A stretch of DNA of 61,811 nt. Source: Ruminiclostridium sp. (GTDB lineage Bacteria; Bacillota; Clostridia; Oscillospirales; Ruminococcaceae). A program made the position numbers and the translations under genes. Positions 26,787 through 33,996 of the stretch are shown here, piece after piece (position 1 is the first letter of the stretch; every line of letters begins with the position of its first letter). The stretch is taken from positions 1-61,811 of the forward strand of contig JAGBMA010000102.1 in the NCBI GenBank assembly GCA_017635095.1, read 5' to 3'. The notes under the pieces were generated by a model. It saw only the letters and a list, made by a program, of their open reading frames with translations, was not told the DNA's origin and ran no database searches.

Positions 26787-27944
26787 ATGCATCTTAAAGG
26801 GATTGTAACATTCAGCATGATCGGGGCGTACTGTGAGGATCTTATAAACGAACTTACAGAGAACGGTATAGAGCTTTCGGAAATAAGAAACAAGGAAAAT
26901 ATCATATACGCGGAGACCGCCGCAGTCAATTATCCCGCTGTTGCGAAGCTGTCCCGTAAATACGGCGTAAGAGTACGGGTAAAAAACAGAGCCGGTGCAT
27001 ATTTCAGACTTGCCGCATTCAGACAGCGTCCGGGACTTATCGCCGGAGTTTTTGTTTCCGCTGCAATGGTACTGACAATGCGGCTTTTTGTATGGCATAT
27101 CGAGATACATGGCAACAACGTACTCAGCAAGGATCATATACTCGGACTTCTTGAACAGAACGGCTTTACTGCGGGCGTTCTTGCAAATAATACGGACGCA
27201 CTGAGTGCGGAACGGAATATAATGCTGGCTTCCGACAAGATAAGATGGATAAATATTGAAGTGAACGGAAGCAGGGCAGATGTTTACATCAATGAGAATG
27301 ACGATCCCGAAAGACCGGAAGTCGATATGAAGACGCCCTGTAATATTGTGGCTTCACGCGCCGGAGTAATTGCAGAAACGAGCGTTACTTCCGGAAAACT
27401 CATGTGTGAGCCGGGAAGCGGTGTAGCGGAAGGAAGCGTTCTTGTGAGCGGTGCTGTGAGCTCCGGCACATCATTGATACTGGTTCATTCCGATGCTGAG
27501 ATTATCGCGGATTTCAATGAAGAAAAGCGTTTTGTGGCGGATTACACAACGACCGAAAAAGTTCCGGCAGATGAGATGTTCACCCACCGCCAGATGATGA
27601 TCTTCGGGATAGTGATACCTCTTGACGGGAATGCAGCGGACACTGCCAACACATTCTGCACAGAGAGCACAGAGCAATGCAGGATAGCAGGATTTGACAT
27701 ACCGGTGAGGATAAAGACCGAAACCTACAGAAAATATAAAGAAATAACAGTCACTCGGACTTCTGACGACGTAAGAAAACAGCTTGAGCAGAGACTTGAA
27801 TTATACATAAACAACTTTCTCAGAGAATACGAGCTTATTGATATTGCAAAAACGTATGAAGAGACCGAAACCGGACTTGCACTCAACGCAGTAATAAAGC
27901 TCAGGGGAAACATAGGCGTGAAAAAACCGATATATGAACACTGA
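26787..27944 (+). CDS. yqfD: Sporulation protein YqfD
   Basis: 385 residues with the YqfD plan: a cytoplasmic N-terminal region (about 1-85), one membrane segment (PGLIAGVFVSAAMVLTMRLF), and a large domain starting HIEIHGNNVLSKDHI that is related to POTRA/FtsQ-like folds. It acts in the mother cell during engulfment and forespore formation. ATG 26787 follows GGAAAGGAATAATACG. It lies directly behind yqfC. Confidence 0.88.
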   Translation: MHLKGIVTFSMIGAYCEDLINELTENGIELSEIRNKENIIYAETAAVNYPAVAKLSRKYGVRVRVKNRAGAYFRLAAFRQRPGLIAGVFVSAAMVLTMRLFVWHIEIHGNNVLSKDHILGLLEQNGFTAGVLANNTDALSAERNIMLASDKIRWINIEVNGSRADVYINENDDPERPEVDMKTPCNIVASRAGVIAETSVTSGKLMCEPGSGVAEGSVLVSGAVSSGTSLILVHSDAEIIADFNEEKRFVADYTTTEKVPADEMFTHRQMMIFGIVIPLDGNAADTANTFCTESTEQCRIAGFDIPVRIKTETYRKYKEITVTRTSDDVRKQLEQRLELYINNFLREYELIDIAKTYEETETGLALNAVIKLRGNIGVKKPIYEH

Positions 27945-27950
27945 CAAAGC

Positions 27951-27979
27951 TTGACAAAAAACTCAATGAATGCTATTAT
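27951..27979 (+). promoter_or_regulatory. Promoter of the alpha/beta hydrolase gene
   Basis: TTGACA (27951-27956) and TATTAT (27974-27979) with a 17-bp spacer. A second TATAAT at 27987-27992 has no -35 partner. Confidence 0.6.
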
Positions 27980-28013
27980 ATCTGTATATAATACTATGAA
28001 AGAAGTGTTTCCG

Positions 28014-28904
28014 GTGAAAAAAGTTTTAGCTGCAATAGCCGCATTTATCGCTGTATGTACCGCTGCTGCAATTTTCCTTGAACGTAAATATCTCAGGACT
28101 GACAAAAGTAAATTTGACGGCGGAGTAACGCAGGAGAATATTGACTGGGTAAACAAAACTCCTCATCAGGATATTTATATGATCTCACGAGACGGGTTCT
28201 GTATGCACGGAATGCTGTTCGATAACGGCTCTGACAACTGGGTCATTGCAGTACATGGTTATGATTCCGAGCTCACGGGCATGGTCAGATATGCACAGAA
28301 GTTCATGGAAGCCGGGTACAGTGTGTTTATGCCCGATCTTCGCGGCTTTGGCATAAGCGGCGACAACTCCACAACAATGGGTCATCTTGAACGATACGAT
28401 CTGTTTGATTGGATAAATAAGCTAATAAACGAATGCGGTGCAAAGAACATCGTGCTTTTCGGCGTTTCTATGGGAGCAGCGACCGTTATGCTGACTGCAG
28501 GAGAAAAACTTCCCGAAAATGTCAGGGCAGTTATAGAAGACTGCGGCTATTCTTCGGTGCGTGAGGAATTCGAGTATAATATAAGACATATAGTTCATCT
28601 TCCGCCATATCCGGTACTCTGGATCTGCGACCTTATCATCAGATATAAGAAAGGCTGGAGCATTCTTAATGACGCGGATTGTATGGCTGCAGTAAACCGC
28701 ACGGAGCTGCCGATGTTGTTCATACATGGCGCAAACGATACGTTTGTCCCGTTCAGTATGCTCGACAAACTTTACAGATCATGTCCGCGAAAGGATAAGA
28801 AAAAACTTGTTATACCCGGTGCTGAGCATACAGAGGCTTGCGTAAAAGATCCTGAGCTTTACTGGAAAACCGTATTCGATTTTATCGAAACCAATATTAC
28901 ATGA
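28014..28904 (+). CDS. Membrane-anchored alpha/beta hydrolase
   Basis: 296 residues. An N-terminal membrane anchor (VLAAIAAFIAVCTAAAIFL) is followed by an alpha/beta-hydrolase domain: HGYDSE near the oxyanion hole, the nucleophile elbow GVSMGAAT, the acid in GANDTFVP and the catalytic His in GAEHTE. It resembles the YqkD-type family of surface hydrolases with unknown natural substrates. I start at GTG 28014, which follows GAAAGAAG and gives a clean anchor; ATG 27996 lies only a few bases from the predicted transcription start. It is the last host gene before the prophage. Confidence 0.85.
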   Translation: MKKVLAAIAAFIAVCTAAAIFLERKYLRTDKSKFDGGVTQENIDWVNKTPHQDIYMISRDGFCMHGMLFDNGSDNWVIAVHGYDSELTGMVRYAQKFMEAGYSVFMPDLRGFGISGDNSTTMGHLERYDLFDWINKLINECGAKNIVLFGVSMGAATVMLTAGEKLPENVRAVIEDCGYSSVREEFEYNIRHIVHLPPYPVLWICDLIIRYKKGWSILNDADCMAAVNRTELPMLFIHGANDTFVPFSMLDKLYRSCPRKDKKKLVIPGAEHTEACVKDPELYWKTVFDFIETNIT

Positions 28905-28939
28905 TATTTTTCAGATGCTTTCTATACATTATGATATAA

Positions 28940-28980
28940 CGCTCCCGGTCCGTTGATAATACGGATTTGGAGCGCTTATC
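28940..28980 (+). terminator. Terminator-like hairpin after the hydrolase gene
   Basis: GCTCC (28941-28945) pairs with GGAGC (28969-28973) and inside it TCCGT (28949-28953) pairs with ACGGA (28961-28965). The tail is only weakly T-rich. Confidence 0.5.
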
Positions 28981-29011
28981 GTTTGTGTTTATATATCTAT
29001 ATAATGCGGTC

Positions 29012-29040
29012 TTGATTTATTATCAGGCAAATGGTATAAT
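29012..29040 (+). promoter_or_regulatory. Original xer promoter, now cut off from xer by the prophage
   Basis: TTGATT (29012-29017) and TATAAT (29035-29040) with a 17-bp spacer and TGG before the -10 box. The -10 box lies inside the 56-bp repeat and the -35 box outside it. Without the prophage this would drive the Xer-type gene. In the lysogen it fires into the phage left end and meets a terminator at 29424-29459. Confidence 0.7.
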
Positions 29041-29086
29041 AGGGACAGTCGGATTTAGAAATACGAGCAATTGCGTAAAATAAAAA
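29031..29086 (+). repeat. attL: left 56-bp direct repeat
   Basis: Identical to 35984-36039. It starts ATGGTATAATAGGG and ends ATTGCGTAAAA (29070-29080) plus TAAAAA (29081-29086). The next 11 bases are phage sequence (GTTTGACCGCA) in place of the host arm TTTTACGCAAT; only 4 of 11 positions agree. The base before each repeat copy also differs, so 56 bp is the full identity. Confidence 0.95.
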
Positions 29087-29564
29087 GTTTGACCGCAAAG
29101 CTGCAAGCTCGATCCTTAATACAGATAATGGTATTTATCATGCAATAACTCCTTTGTCGGTTCTCGCCGTGTCGAGCATCAGAGCTCTGACGGGGAAGAG
29201 GATGCGCCCGCCTTTCCCCTTTAATTGCCGACGCTTGCCCCCGCGTAGGGGGGCGGAGCCAAAGGGCATAGAACAAATCTACAGATAAAACATTAAATAT
29301 AGGTACTGCAGTTTATGCCTCCTCTAATCGCGACGGGGGGGACGACGAACGCGAGCTCCGGGAGAAGAACAAGTAGTATTGACACGAATAGAGGGGGACT
29401 TCCATTCGAGAATAAAAAAGAACAAACCCCGAAACTCCAGCCGGAGCTTCGGGGTTTTTGCAACCCACGTTCGGTAATACGTGGGTAGATTGTACAATGC
29501 TTTATGCTCTCCCGCTTTTGCTTGTGCGGAGTTGGGGCAGTTTTTAAGAATGTGTTTTAATATT
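29087..29564. other. Phage noncoding left end rich in hairpins (candidate origin/packaging region)
   Basis: About 480 bp with no convincing gene on either strand. It holds a GCCCCC/GGGGGC hairpin (29237-29254, loop GCGTA), several GC-rich islands in otherwise AT-rich DNA, a terminator (29424-29459) and a perfect ACCCACGT/ACGTGGGT hairpin (29463-29470 and 29479-29486). Filamentous phages keep their packaging signal and replication origins as hairpins in one intergenic region. This is the only long noncoding stretch in the element, so it is the best candidate by analogy. Confidence 0.5.
29424..29459. terminator. Bidirectional phage terminator
   Basis: AAACCCCGAA-CTCC on the left pairs with GGAG-TTCGGGGTTT on the right around a small AGCC loop, followed by TTTTT on the plus strand and preceded by an A-rich run that reads as T-rich on the minus strand. 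It ends both the lysogeny transcript from the right and any transcript entering from attL. Confidence 0.85.
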
Positions 29565-30059
29565 CTATTTATTACCTGGTGTAAAATCTTGTTTCAGCTG
29601 TTCTGTTGTCCAAGTTCTGTATCTGAGCAGTTTTACAGAAGATCCTTCAAAGATCCTGTTCTTGAATGTATCGCTTTGTTGGCTTCTCTCGTTGTCGTGT
29701 GATTTATCGTCAACTTCTACGGCAAAAAGCGGAGTAGTATCTCCGGAACAGATAACAAAGTCTATATGCTTTGACCTGACATAGTTAAACCATTTCATGT
29801 ACTGGGGAATACCTCGCGGAGTAATTGCGAGATCGGCAAGCCTGACTTTGCACATAATATTGAAGCCGAGCTCGTCCGTGATTGGCTTCAAACTCTGATA
29901 AAACTTGAGTTCTTTATCAGTCAATAGCTTATCTCCTACTTTATAGGGGATTTTATCATCTTTCGGTTCTTCTGATTTGTTTATATTATTCATAATAACG
30001 TACATAACAAACAGCAGAACAACAATTATTATAATAATGATGTATAATAATGGATTCAT
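29565..30059 (-). CDS. Membrane-anchored DUF2726 (PD-(D/E)XK-like) protein
   Basis: 164 residues. A strongly hydrophobic N-terminus (about 4-23, mostly Ile/Val/Leu) anchors the protein, and the rest matches the DUF2726 pattern: LLTDKELKFYQSL, then a central I-D-F-V-I strand and AVEVDDKSH. The D...E-x-D arrangement resembles a PD-(D/E)XK nuclease core. DUF2726 proteins are little studied. The gene overlaps the repressor stop by 4 bases (ATGA), so it is expressed with the repressor in the lysogen. That makes a superinfection exclusion or defence role plausible. This role is inferred from position alone. Confidence 0.75.
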   Translation of the reverse strand: MNPLLYIIIIIIVVLLFVMYVIMNNINKSEEPKDDKIPYKVGDKLLTDKELKFYQSLKPITDELGFNIMCKVRLADLAITPRGIPQYMKWFNYVRSKHIDFVICSGDTTPLFAVEVDDKSHDNERSQQSDTFKNRIFEGSSVKLLRYRTWTTEQLKQDFTPGNK

Positions 30060-30274
30060 TTTATTATCCTCTTTATATCCGATCTTCCTGTAATGTAGTC
30101 AAGTGTAACATTGTATAAATCTGCAAGTTTTATTAAAAAATGCAATGGTATTTCTGTTGTTCCACTTTCGTATCTTTGATATTGTTGTTGTTTTATTCCT
30201 AAATAAGATGCAATTTCTGTTTGGTTTTTGTCATTATCTTCTCGTAGATCTCTTATTCTCTTGTAAATATACAC
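30056..30274 (-). CDS. XRE-family (Cro/CI-like) repressor
   Basis: 72 residues, almost entirely a helix-turn-helix domain: RIRDLREDNDKNQTEIASYL, then GIKQQQYQRYESG as the recognition helix region and IPLHFLIKLADLYNVT. It begins at GTG 30274 after AGGTGG. It is divergent from the phage early genes across a 137-bp region with repeated TTGTAT/ATACAA half sites, so it most likely represses the rightward promoter and keeps the lysogenic state. Confidence 0.88.
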   Translation of the reverse strand: MYIYKRIRDLREDNDKNQTEIASYLGIKQQQYQRYESGTTEIPLHFLIKLADLYNVTLDYITGRSDIKRIIK

Positions 30275-30293
30275 AATATTATCACCACCTTTT

Positions 30294-30388
30294 TTGTATA
30301 TTGATACAATTATAACATAATTTATGTATATATGTTGACATTACTACATTTTTGTTGTATTATAATATACATACAACGATATAGTTGT
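30294..30388. promoter_or_regulatory. Phage switch region: rightward promoter and operator repeats
   Basis: The rightward promoter is TTGACA (30335-30340) and TATTAT (30358-30363) with a 17-bp spacer. Operator-like inverted repeats share the half site TTGTAT: TTGTATA/GATACAA at 30294-30309, GTTGTAT (30354-30360) with ATACAAC (30371-30377), and ACAAC/GTTGT at 30373-30388. The second pair straddles the -10 box and the start site, a good place for repression. No equally clear leftward promoter was found, although a TATAAT lies on the minus strand near 30309-30314. Confidence 0.7.
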
Positions 30389-30411
30389 AATTATTGAAGG
30401 AGGAAAAGAGC

Positions 30412-30663
30412 ATGAAAGTAAATCTTATTGGATTGCGGGCACTGGATTTCGAGAACGACAAAGGCGACCAGGTGCAAGGAATAAAGCTGTTTATTGCTTA
30501 TCCTGATGACAACGTCTACGGAAACTGCACCGAAAGCCGCTTTATTATGGCTGATCGGTTTGACAAGCTCGGTCTGAAGCTCAAGGATCTGATCGACAAG
30601 ATCGACGAAGTTATTGATATCGAGATCAACCCGAAAAATAAGATCGTCGGGATCACGTTATGA
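30412..30663 (+). CDS. First early phage protein, possible ssDNA-binding protein
   Basis: 83 residues. The pattern is beta-rich (KVNLIGLRALDF, KGDQVQGIKLFIAYP, ESRFIMADRF) and would fit a small OB-like fold. In filamentous phages a protein of this size, expressed early, binds the single-stranded genome (gpV). I see no diagnostic motif, so the function is inferred from position and size. The start is ATG 30412 behind AAGGAGG (30397-30403); the in-frame TTG at 30394 overlaps the ribosome site. Its stop overlaps the next start (ATGA). Confidence 0.6.
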   Translation: MKVNLIGLRALDFENDKGDQVQGIKLFIAYPDDNVYGNCTESRFIMADRFDKLGLKLKDLIDKIDEVIDIEINPKNKIVGITL

Positions 30664-30887
30664 CCGACGAGGGGATCACAGTTGTTATTGATAACGGAGA
30701 GCTTATCAATATAGGGAATGACTGTTTAGAGACATTGCAGGAAATAAGGGACGAGCTGAGCTTTGAGCATGAATACATTGACTACCAGCACGAACAGATC
30801 AGAGTCAATAACTCAATATCGCTTGCAATTCTTGTATTTACCGGTGCTTGTCTCGGTGCTCTCATTTTCCGTCATCTGAGAAAGTAG
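30660..30887 (+). CDS. Small phage membrane protein
   Basis: 75 residues. An acidic, soluble N-terminal ~50 residues with a coiled-coil-like helix (CLETLQEIRDELSFEHEYID) is followed by one membrane segment (SLAILVFTGACLGALIF) and a basic end (RHLRK). It overlaps the previous gene by ATGA. Topology would place the acidic part outside or inside the cell depending on insertion. It could be a minor virion or assembly protein. Confidence 0.65.
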   Translation: MTDEGITVVIDNGELINIGNDCLETLQEIRDELSFEHEYIDYQHEQIRVNNSISLAILVFTGACLGALIFRHLRK

Positions 30888-30895
30888 GTGCTTGA

Positions 30896-31027
30896 ATGGA
30901 ATTTGATATTTCGTTTATGCAGGCCGGGTTTCTCGGTCTTGGCGGTGGTTTGTTACTTAGCGGTGTTTGCTGGCTCGTGGGTCTTGCTTACACGCTTTGT
31001 TTAAATCTTGTTTCAAAAACCAAATAA
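30896..31027 (+). CDS. Tiny phage membrane protein, minor coat candidate (pVII/pIX-like)
   Basis: A 43-codon gene missed by length cutoffs. ATG 30896 follows AAGTAGGTGCTTGA. The product begins MEFDISFMQAG and contains a long hydrophobic glycine/leucine-rich span (FLGLGGGLLLSGVCWLVGL), ending in a short basic tail. pVII and pIX of Ff phages are 33 and 32 residues, similarly hydrophobic, encoded next to the major coat gene and sit at the virion tip. Size, hydrophobicity and position agree. Stop 31025-31027 lies one base before the coat gene's ribosome site. Confidence 0.7.
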   Translation: MEFDISFMQAGFLGLGGGLLLSGVCWLVGLAYTLCLNLVSKTK

Positions 31028-31041
31028 GGAGGAAAAATGTT

Positions 31042-31338
31042 ATGGACAAGATCAAAGATTTCGCGGAACGTCTGGCAACTAAGGCGCGCAGTGCAAAGTT
31101 TGCGGTCGGTGCAATGGCTGCTTCGGCAGCTGTTCCGGTTATTTCGGTAGTTGCATCTGCTGATGACACAGGTTCATCTCTCGCAACTTACAAAGATCAG
31201 ATCACTGCTCAGTTCACAAGTACTGCTAATGATGTTATACCGATCATCGTTGGTGTGCTTGGTGCCGGTCTCGGTGTTTTCGCTATCTTCGTGGGCATAA
31301 AGCTTGCTAAGAAGATGTTCTCTACTGTTGCTAAGTGA
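31042..31338 (+). CDS. Major coat protein precursor (pVIII-like)
   Basis: 98 residues. Residues 1-40 form a signal peptide with basic N-region, hydrophobic core (FAVGAMAASAAVPVISVV) and an ASA cleavage site before DDTGSS. The predicted mature 58 residues have an acidic N-terminus, a membrane helix (about 66-86) and a basic C-terminus (KLAKKMFSTVAK). That is the layout of the Ff coat protein: acidic outside, basic inside facing DNA. ATG 31042 follows AAGGAGG. A terminator-like hairpin directly downstream would limit read-through, matching the high demand for coat protein. Confidence 0.9.
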   Translation: MDKIKDFAERLATKARSAKFAVGAMAASAAVPVISVVASADDTGSSLATYKDQITAQFTSTANDVIPIIVGVLGAGLGVFAIFVGIKLAKKMFSTVAK

Positions 31339-31348
31339 GAAAAAAAGA

Positions 31349-31372
31349 AGCGGAGTTCTGCTCCGCTTTTGC
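31349..31372 (+). terminator. Terminator or attenuator after the coat gene
   Basis: AGCGGAG (31349-31355) and CTCCGCT (31361-31367) form a 7-bp stem with loop TTCTG and a TTTT tail. Downstream morphogenesis genes lack a clear promoter, so partial read-through is likely, as known for the terminator after gene VIII in Ff phages. Confidence 0.75.
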
Positions 31373-31397
31373 TTTAAAATAAAAAAGGTGTGTATGT

Positions 31398-31556
31398 ATG
31401 AATAATGAGTTAATACAATATATAGTTGATAATGATTTTTTTCAAACCGTTTGGTTCTTCGGCTTTCTTTGCGGCGCTCTGTTTATCATTGTAAGTTCCG
31501 GATTTTTTGCGCTGTTTGAATCTATTCATGGTTATTTTAAAAAAAGGAGAACGTAG
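31398..31556 (+). CDS. Tiny phage membrane protein downstream of the coat gene
   Basis: 52 residues, start ATG 31398 behind AAAAAAGGTGTGTATGT. A polar N-terminus (MNNELIQYIVDND) is followed by an aromatic, very hydrophobic segment (FFGFLCGALFIIVSSGFFAL) and a basic tail (GYFKKRRT). One helix with inside-positive C-terminus is expected. It abuts the next gene with no gap. It could be a second minor coat protein or assembly factor. Below usual ORF length limits, but the ribosome site and packing support it. Confidence 0.65.
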   Translation: MNNELIQYIVDNDFFQTVWFFGFLCGALFIIVSSGFFALFESIHGYFKKRRT

Positions 31557-31757
31557 ATGACAAAGCAAAGGTATAATATAATGCTCAATCCTGCGGTAGT
31601 TGCAAAGATTGATTTACATGCAGAAGAATTAGATATGTCAAGATCAGATCTGATCAACAGGATCTTGTTTGATGAGCTCATGAACTTTGGGGACGTTCTC
31701 GATCTGTCGGATCCTGAGCTTGAAGGTCAGACTATGCTTCCGGAGGTGATCTCTTGA
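31557..31757 (+). CDS. Ribbon-helix-helix (CopG/Arc-like) protein
   Basis: 66 residues. RYNIMLNPAVVAKIDLHAEE then MSRSDLINRILFDEL is the beta-helix-helix pattern of RHH DNA-binding proteins. The acidic tail is short. It starts immediately after the preceding stop, and its own stop overlaps the Zot start. A DNA-binding protein within the assembly genes is unusual for Ff phages, though it could regulate late genes or replication. Its ribosome site is AAAAGGAGAACGT. Confidence 0.8.
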   Translation: MTKQRYNIMLNPAVVAKIDLHAEELDMSRSDLINRILFDELMNFGDVLDLSDPELEGQTMLPEVIS

Positions 31758-32461
31758 TTATCTTATATACCGGTACACCCGGATCCGGTAAGAGTTATCA
31801 TGCAACAAGTCAGGTCTGGAACCTTACAAAGAAGCATATCAACGTTATTGCAAATTTTGTGATCAACTTACCTGAGAAGCAGCAGGAATACTTTTATTTT
31901 ATGGATAACAAGCAGATCAAGGTCAAGAAGCTGATCGAATTTAGCAGGGAACACCATAAGGAGAACAAGGAAGGTCAGACTTGCATAATTCTTGATGAAG
32001 CTGGAATTATGTTCAATTCAAAGACTTCTACCGATAAGCAGCGCGATGAATGGATCAAGTTCTTTTCCCAGCACAGAAAATTTGGATTTGATGTTATAAT
32101 GATAGCTCAGAATGATAGAATGCTTGATCGACAGGTCAGAGCTCAGATAGAGTACCAGTATTTGCATAGAAAGCTGCAGAACTTCGGAATAAAGGGATTT
32201 TTCATTCGTCTTTTAAAGGGCGGTGCCGGTTTTGTCTGTGTTCATCAATGGTACACGGTGAAAGAGAAGATCGGAGTTGATTACTTCCGGATCCGTAAGA
32301 AGGTAGCTAAATCTTATGATACATTCGGACTTTTTGACTATGCTTCAAGTATCAGCCGCTTCGGAGGTCTGATCTCGGCTGCAGATTTCAATAAATTAAG
32401 GAAGGAGAACGAAAATGAAGAAAATTGTCTCAATGACGATTGCGTTGATCGTGCTTCTTAA
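31754..32461 (+). CDS. Zot/pI-type phage assembly ATPase
   Basis: 235 residues. Walker A GTPGSGKS (residues 7-14) and Walker B CIILDEAG (77-84; D81, E82), followed by FFSQHRKFGFDVIMIAQN, are typical of the Zot domain shared by filamentous phage pI proteins. These proteins power extrusion of the virion through the membrane. The usual transmembrane helix and periplasmic tail are not evident, so the protein may act with a separate membrane partner. The start is TTG 31754, overlapping the RHH stop, with GGAGGTG upstream. Zot is the standard marker gene for inoviruses. Confidence 0.92.
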   Translation: MIILYTGTPGSGKSYHATSQVWNLTKKHINVIANFVINLPEKQQEYFYFMDNKQIKVKKLIEFSREHHKENKEGQTCIILDEAGIMFNSKTSTDKQRDEWIKFFSQHRKFGFDVIMIAQNDRMLDRQVRAQIEYQYLHRKLQNFGIKGFFIRLLKGGAGFVCVHQWYTVKEKIGVDYFRIRKKVAKSYDTFGLFDYASSISRFGGLISAADFNKLRKENENEENCLNDDCVDRAS

Positions 32462-33992
32462 CGTTGCCGGGTTCGGGTTCATGAGTGTAAAAGCTTCCGC
32501 TTTCGGTCCTATTGCAGTTGGTATGTTGGAAGTTATAGATCAGGCTTTGTTTAATGCGGCGTCAAGTACTGCATTATACATAATTGATAATAATATAACA
32601 AACACCGGATCGGCTTCTCTTGGCTTTGATCTCAACGGCTTCAACTCACATCTGAACAGTCATAATTATACTACTACGGAAAATTCGGTTTCAAATGAGC
32701 TTGTGACTTTGACAGTTGGTGAAGGAAACATTGCAGCCTTGTCTGTTGCTGATACTTGCCCGGAAGAAGAAAGAGAATTTGCTCAATATCTTTCAAATAA
32801 CTACAATAGCATTTTTCCTGCTTATCGTGTAGTTTCCGATGATGGCACGATGTCAGCTGAGGCATACAGTCATTTAAAAAATGTTGCTACAAATTCATAT
32901 TTAAAGTATGTTGACTCAAAACAAGTACTTGACACTGCAGAAGTATTTGCAAATGCCGGAGCAAATGTGTATAACTTTGATTTTACCGGTCCTATTCAAG
33001 ATGTTACAATACCTACTAAAACTAATCTTGTAGGTAATACTATAGACGGGTTTGAGTTATCGAGACCATATCTATTGAACGAAAACGGTATGTTTGCAAG
33101 TGTAGAAGAAGCTAAAGCAGCAGGCGCACAATATTCAAGTATGGGTATGAATGGCGCTTCTGCTGCTGTTAGAGTAAGTAATTGCGGATATGGAAGCTAT
33201 GTTATCTATAATGGACAAATTTATTATTTTGTGCGTAGATCTCATGGTAACGCTTCTGAGACTTCTGTTGAATTGACAACTTCTGATTATCCAGATAGGT
33301 TTATAAATGCAAATGGTATTTCTTTGAAAGATGCCGGTTGTAACACTGTCAGAGGTCTGTTGACAGGCTATTATATATGCAAGGATATAAACGCTACTAC
33401 AAATTATCCTACAAATGCTACTGAGGACAGCCTGACAACAACATCAGGCGGTGGTCTTATCTCTATTCACCCGACACAGGCTGAACAGATCATCGGATCC
33501 GGGATCAATTCCGGAATAATAAGCGGTAACCCTAATCTGACTATTGGCGCAAATGGAGAAATAACTGGAGCAGACGGAATAGATCTTTCTTCGATAGAAG
33601 CTTTGCTTAAAAGTATGGGTGCTCTTGATGCGTCGCAGTTATCAGCGCTGCAAGCGATCAATTCCAATACCAAGAAGATAGCCGATGTGCTTACAGCTGA
33701 GCAGGCGATTACTGCAAAGAAGACGTTTGACATAAAGACACCAAGTAACATTGTAGATAAATTCCCGTTTTCGCTGCCATTTGATATATATAATACTTTC
33801 AATCTCCTTTCAGCTGAGCCGAAGGCTCCGAAATTTACTTTTCCTCTAAAAATGGACGGTGTTTTTGATTTAAGTTTTGAAGTAGATCTCAGTGAATATG
33901 AATGGATTGCCGAGATCGTGCGCTGGTTGCTGTTTGTGGTATTCGTTGTTGGTCTGATCATTGTTACAAATAAGTTGATCGGAAGGGGTTGA
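32415..33992 (+). CDS. pIII-like adsorption protein
   Basis: 525 residues. A signal peptide (1-29, ending VKASA) leads to a large Ser/Thr/Asn-rich extracellular part. A helical region lies around 385-420 (DLSSIEALLKSMGALDASQL). A C-terminal membrane anchor (WLLFVVFVVGLIIVTNKLI) is followed by a short basic end. This is the plan of pIII: secreted, anchored at the C-terminus and placed at the virion tip to bind the host receptor. It begins inside the Zot gene (47-base overlap) behind AAGGAAGGAGAACGAAA. The N-terminal domains match nothing I know and are where host specificity would lie. Confidence 0.85.
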   Translation: MKKIVSMTIALIVLLNVAGFGFMSVKASAFGPIAVGMLEVIDQALFNAASSTALYIIDNNITNTGSASLGFDLNGFNSHLNSHNYTTTENSVSNELVTLTVGEGNIAALSVADTCPEEEREFAQYLSNNYNSIFPAYRVVSDDGTMSAEAYSHLKNVATNSYLKYVDSKQVLDTAEVFANAGANVYNFDFTGPIQDVTIPTKTNLVGNTIDGFELSRPYLLNENGMFASVEEAKAAGAQYSSMGMNGASAAVRVSNCGYGSYVIYNGQIYYFVRRSHGNASETSVELTTSDYPDRFINANGISLKDAGCNTVRGLLTGYYICKDINATTNYPTNATEDSLTTTSGGGLISIHPTQAEQIIGSGINSGIISGNPNLTIGANGEITGADGIDLSSIEALLKSMGALDASQLSALQAINSNTKKIADVLTAEQAITAKKTFDIKTPSNIVDKFPFSLPFDIYNTFNLLSAEPKAPKFTFPLKMDGVFDLSFEVDLSEYEWIAEIVRWLLFVVFVVGLIIVTNKLIGRG

Positions 33993-33996
33993 TCTG

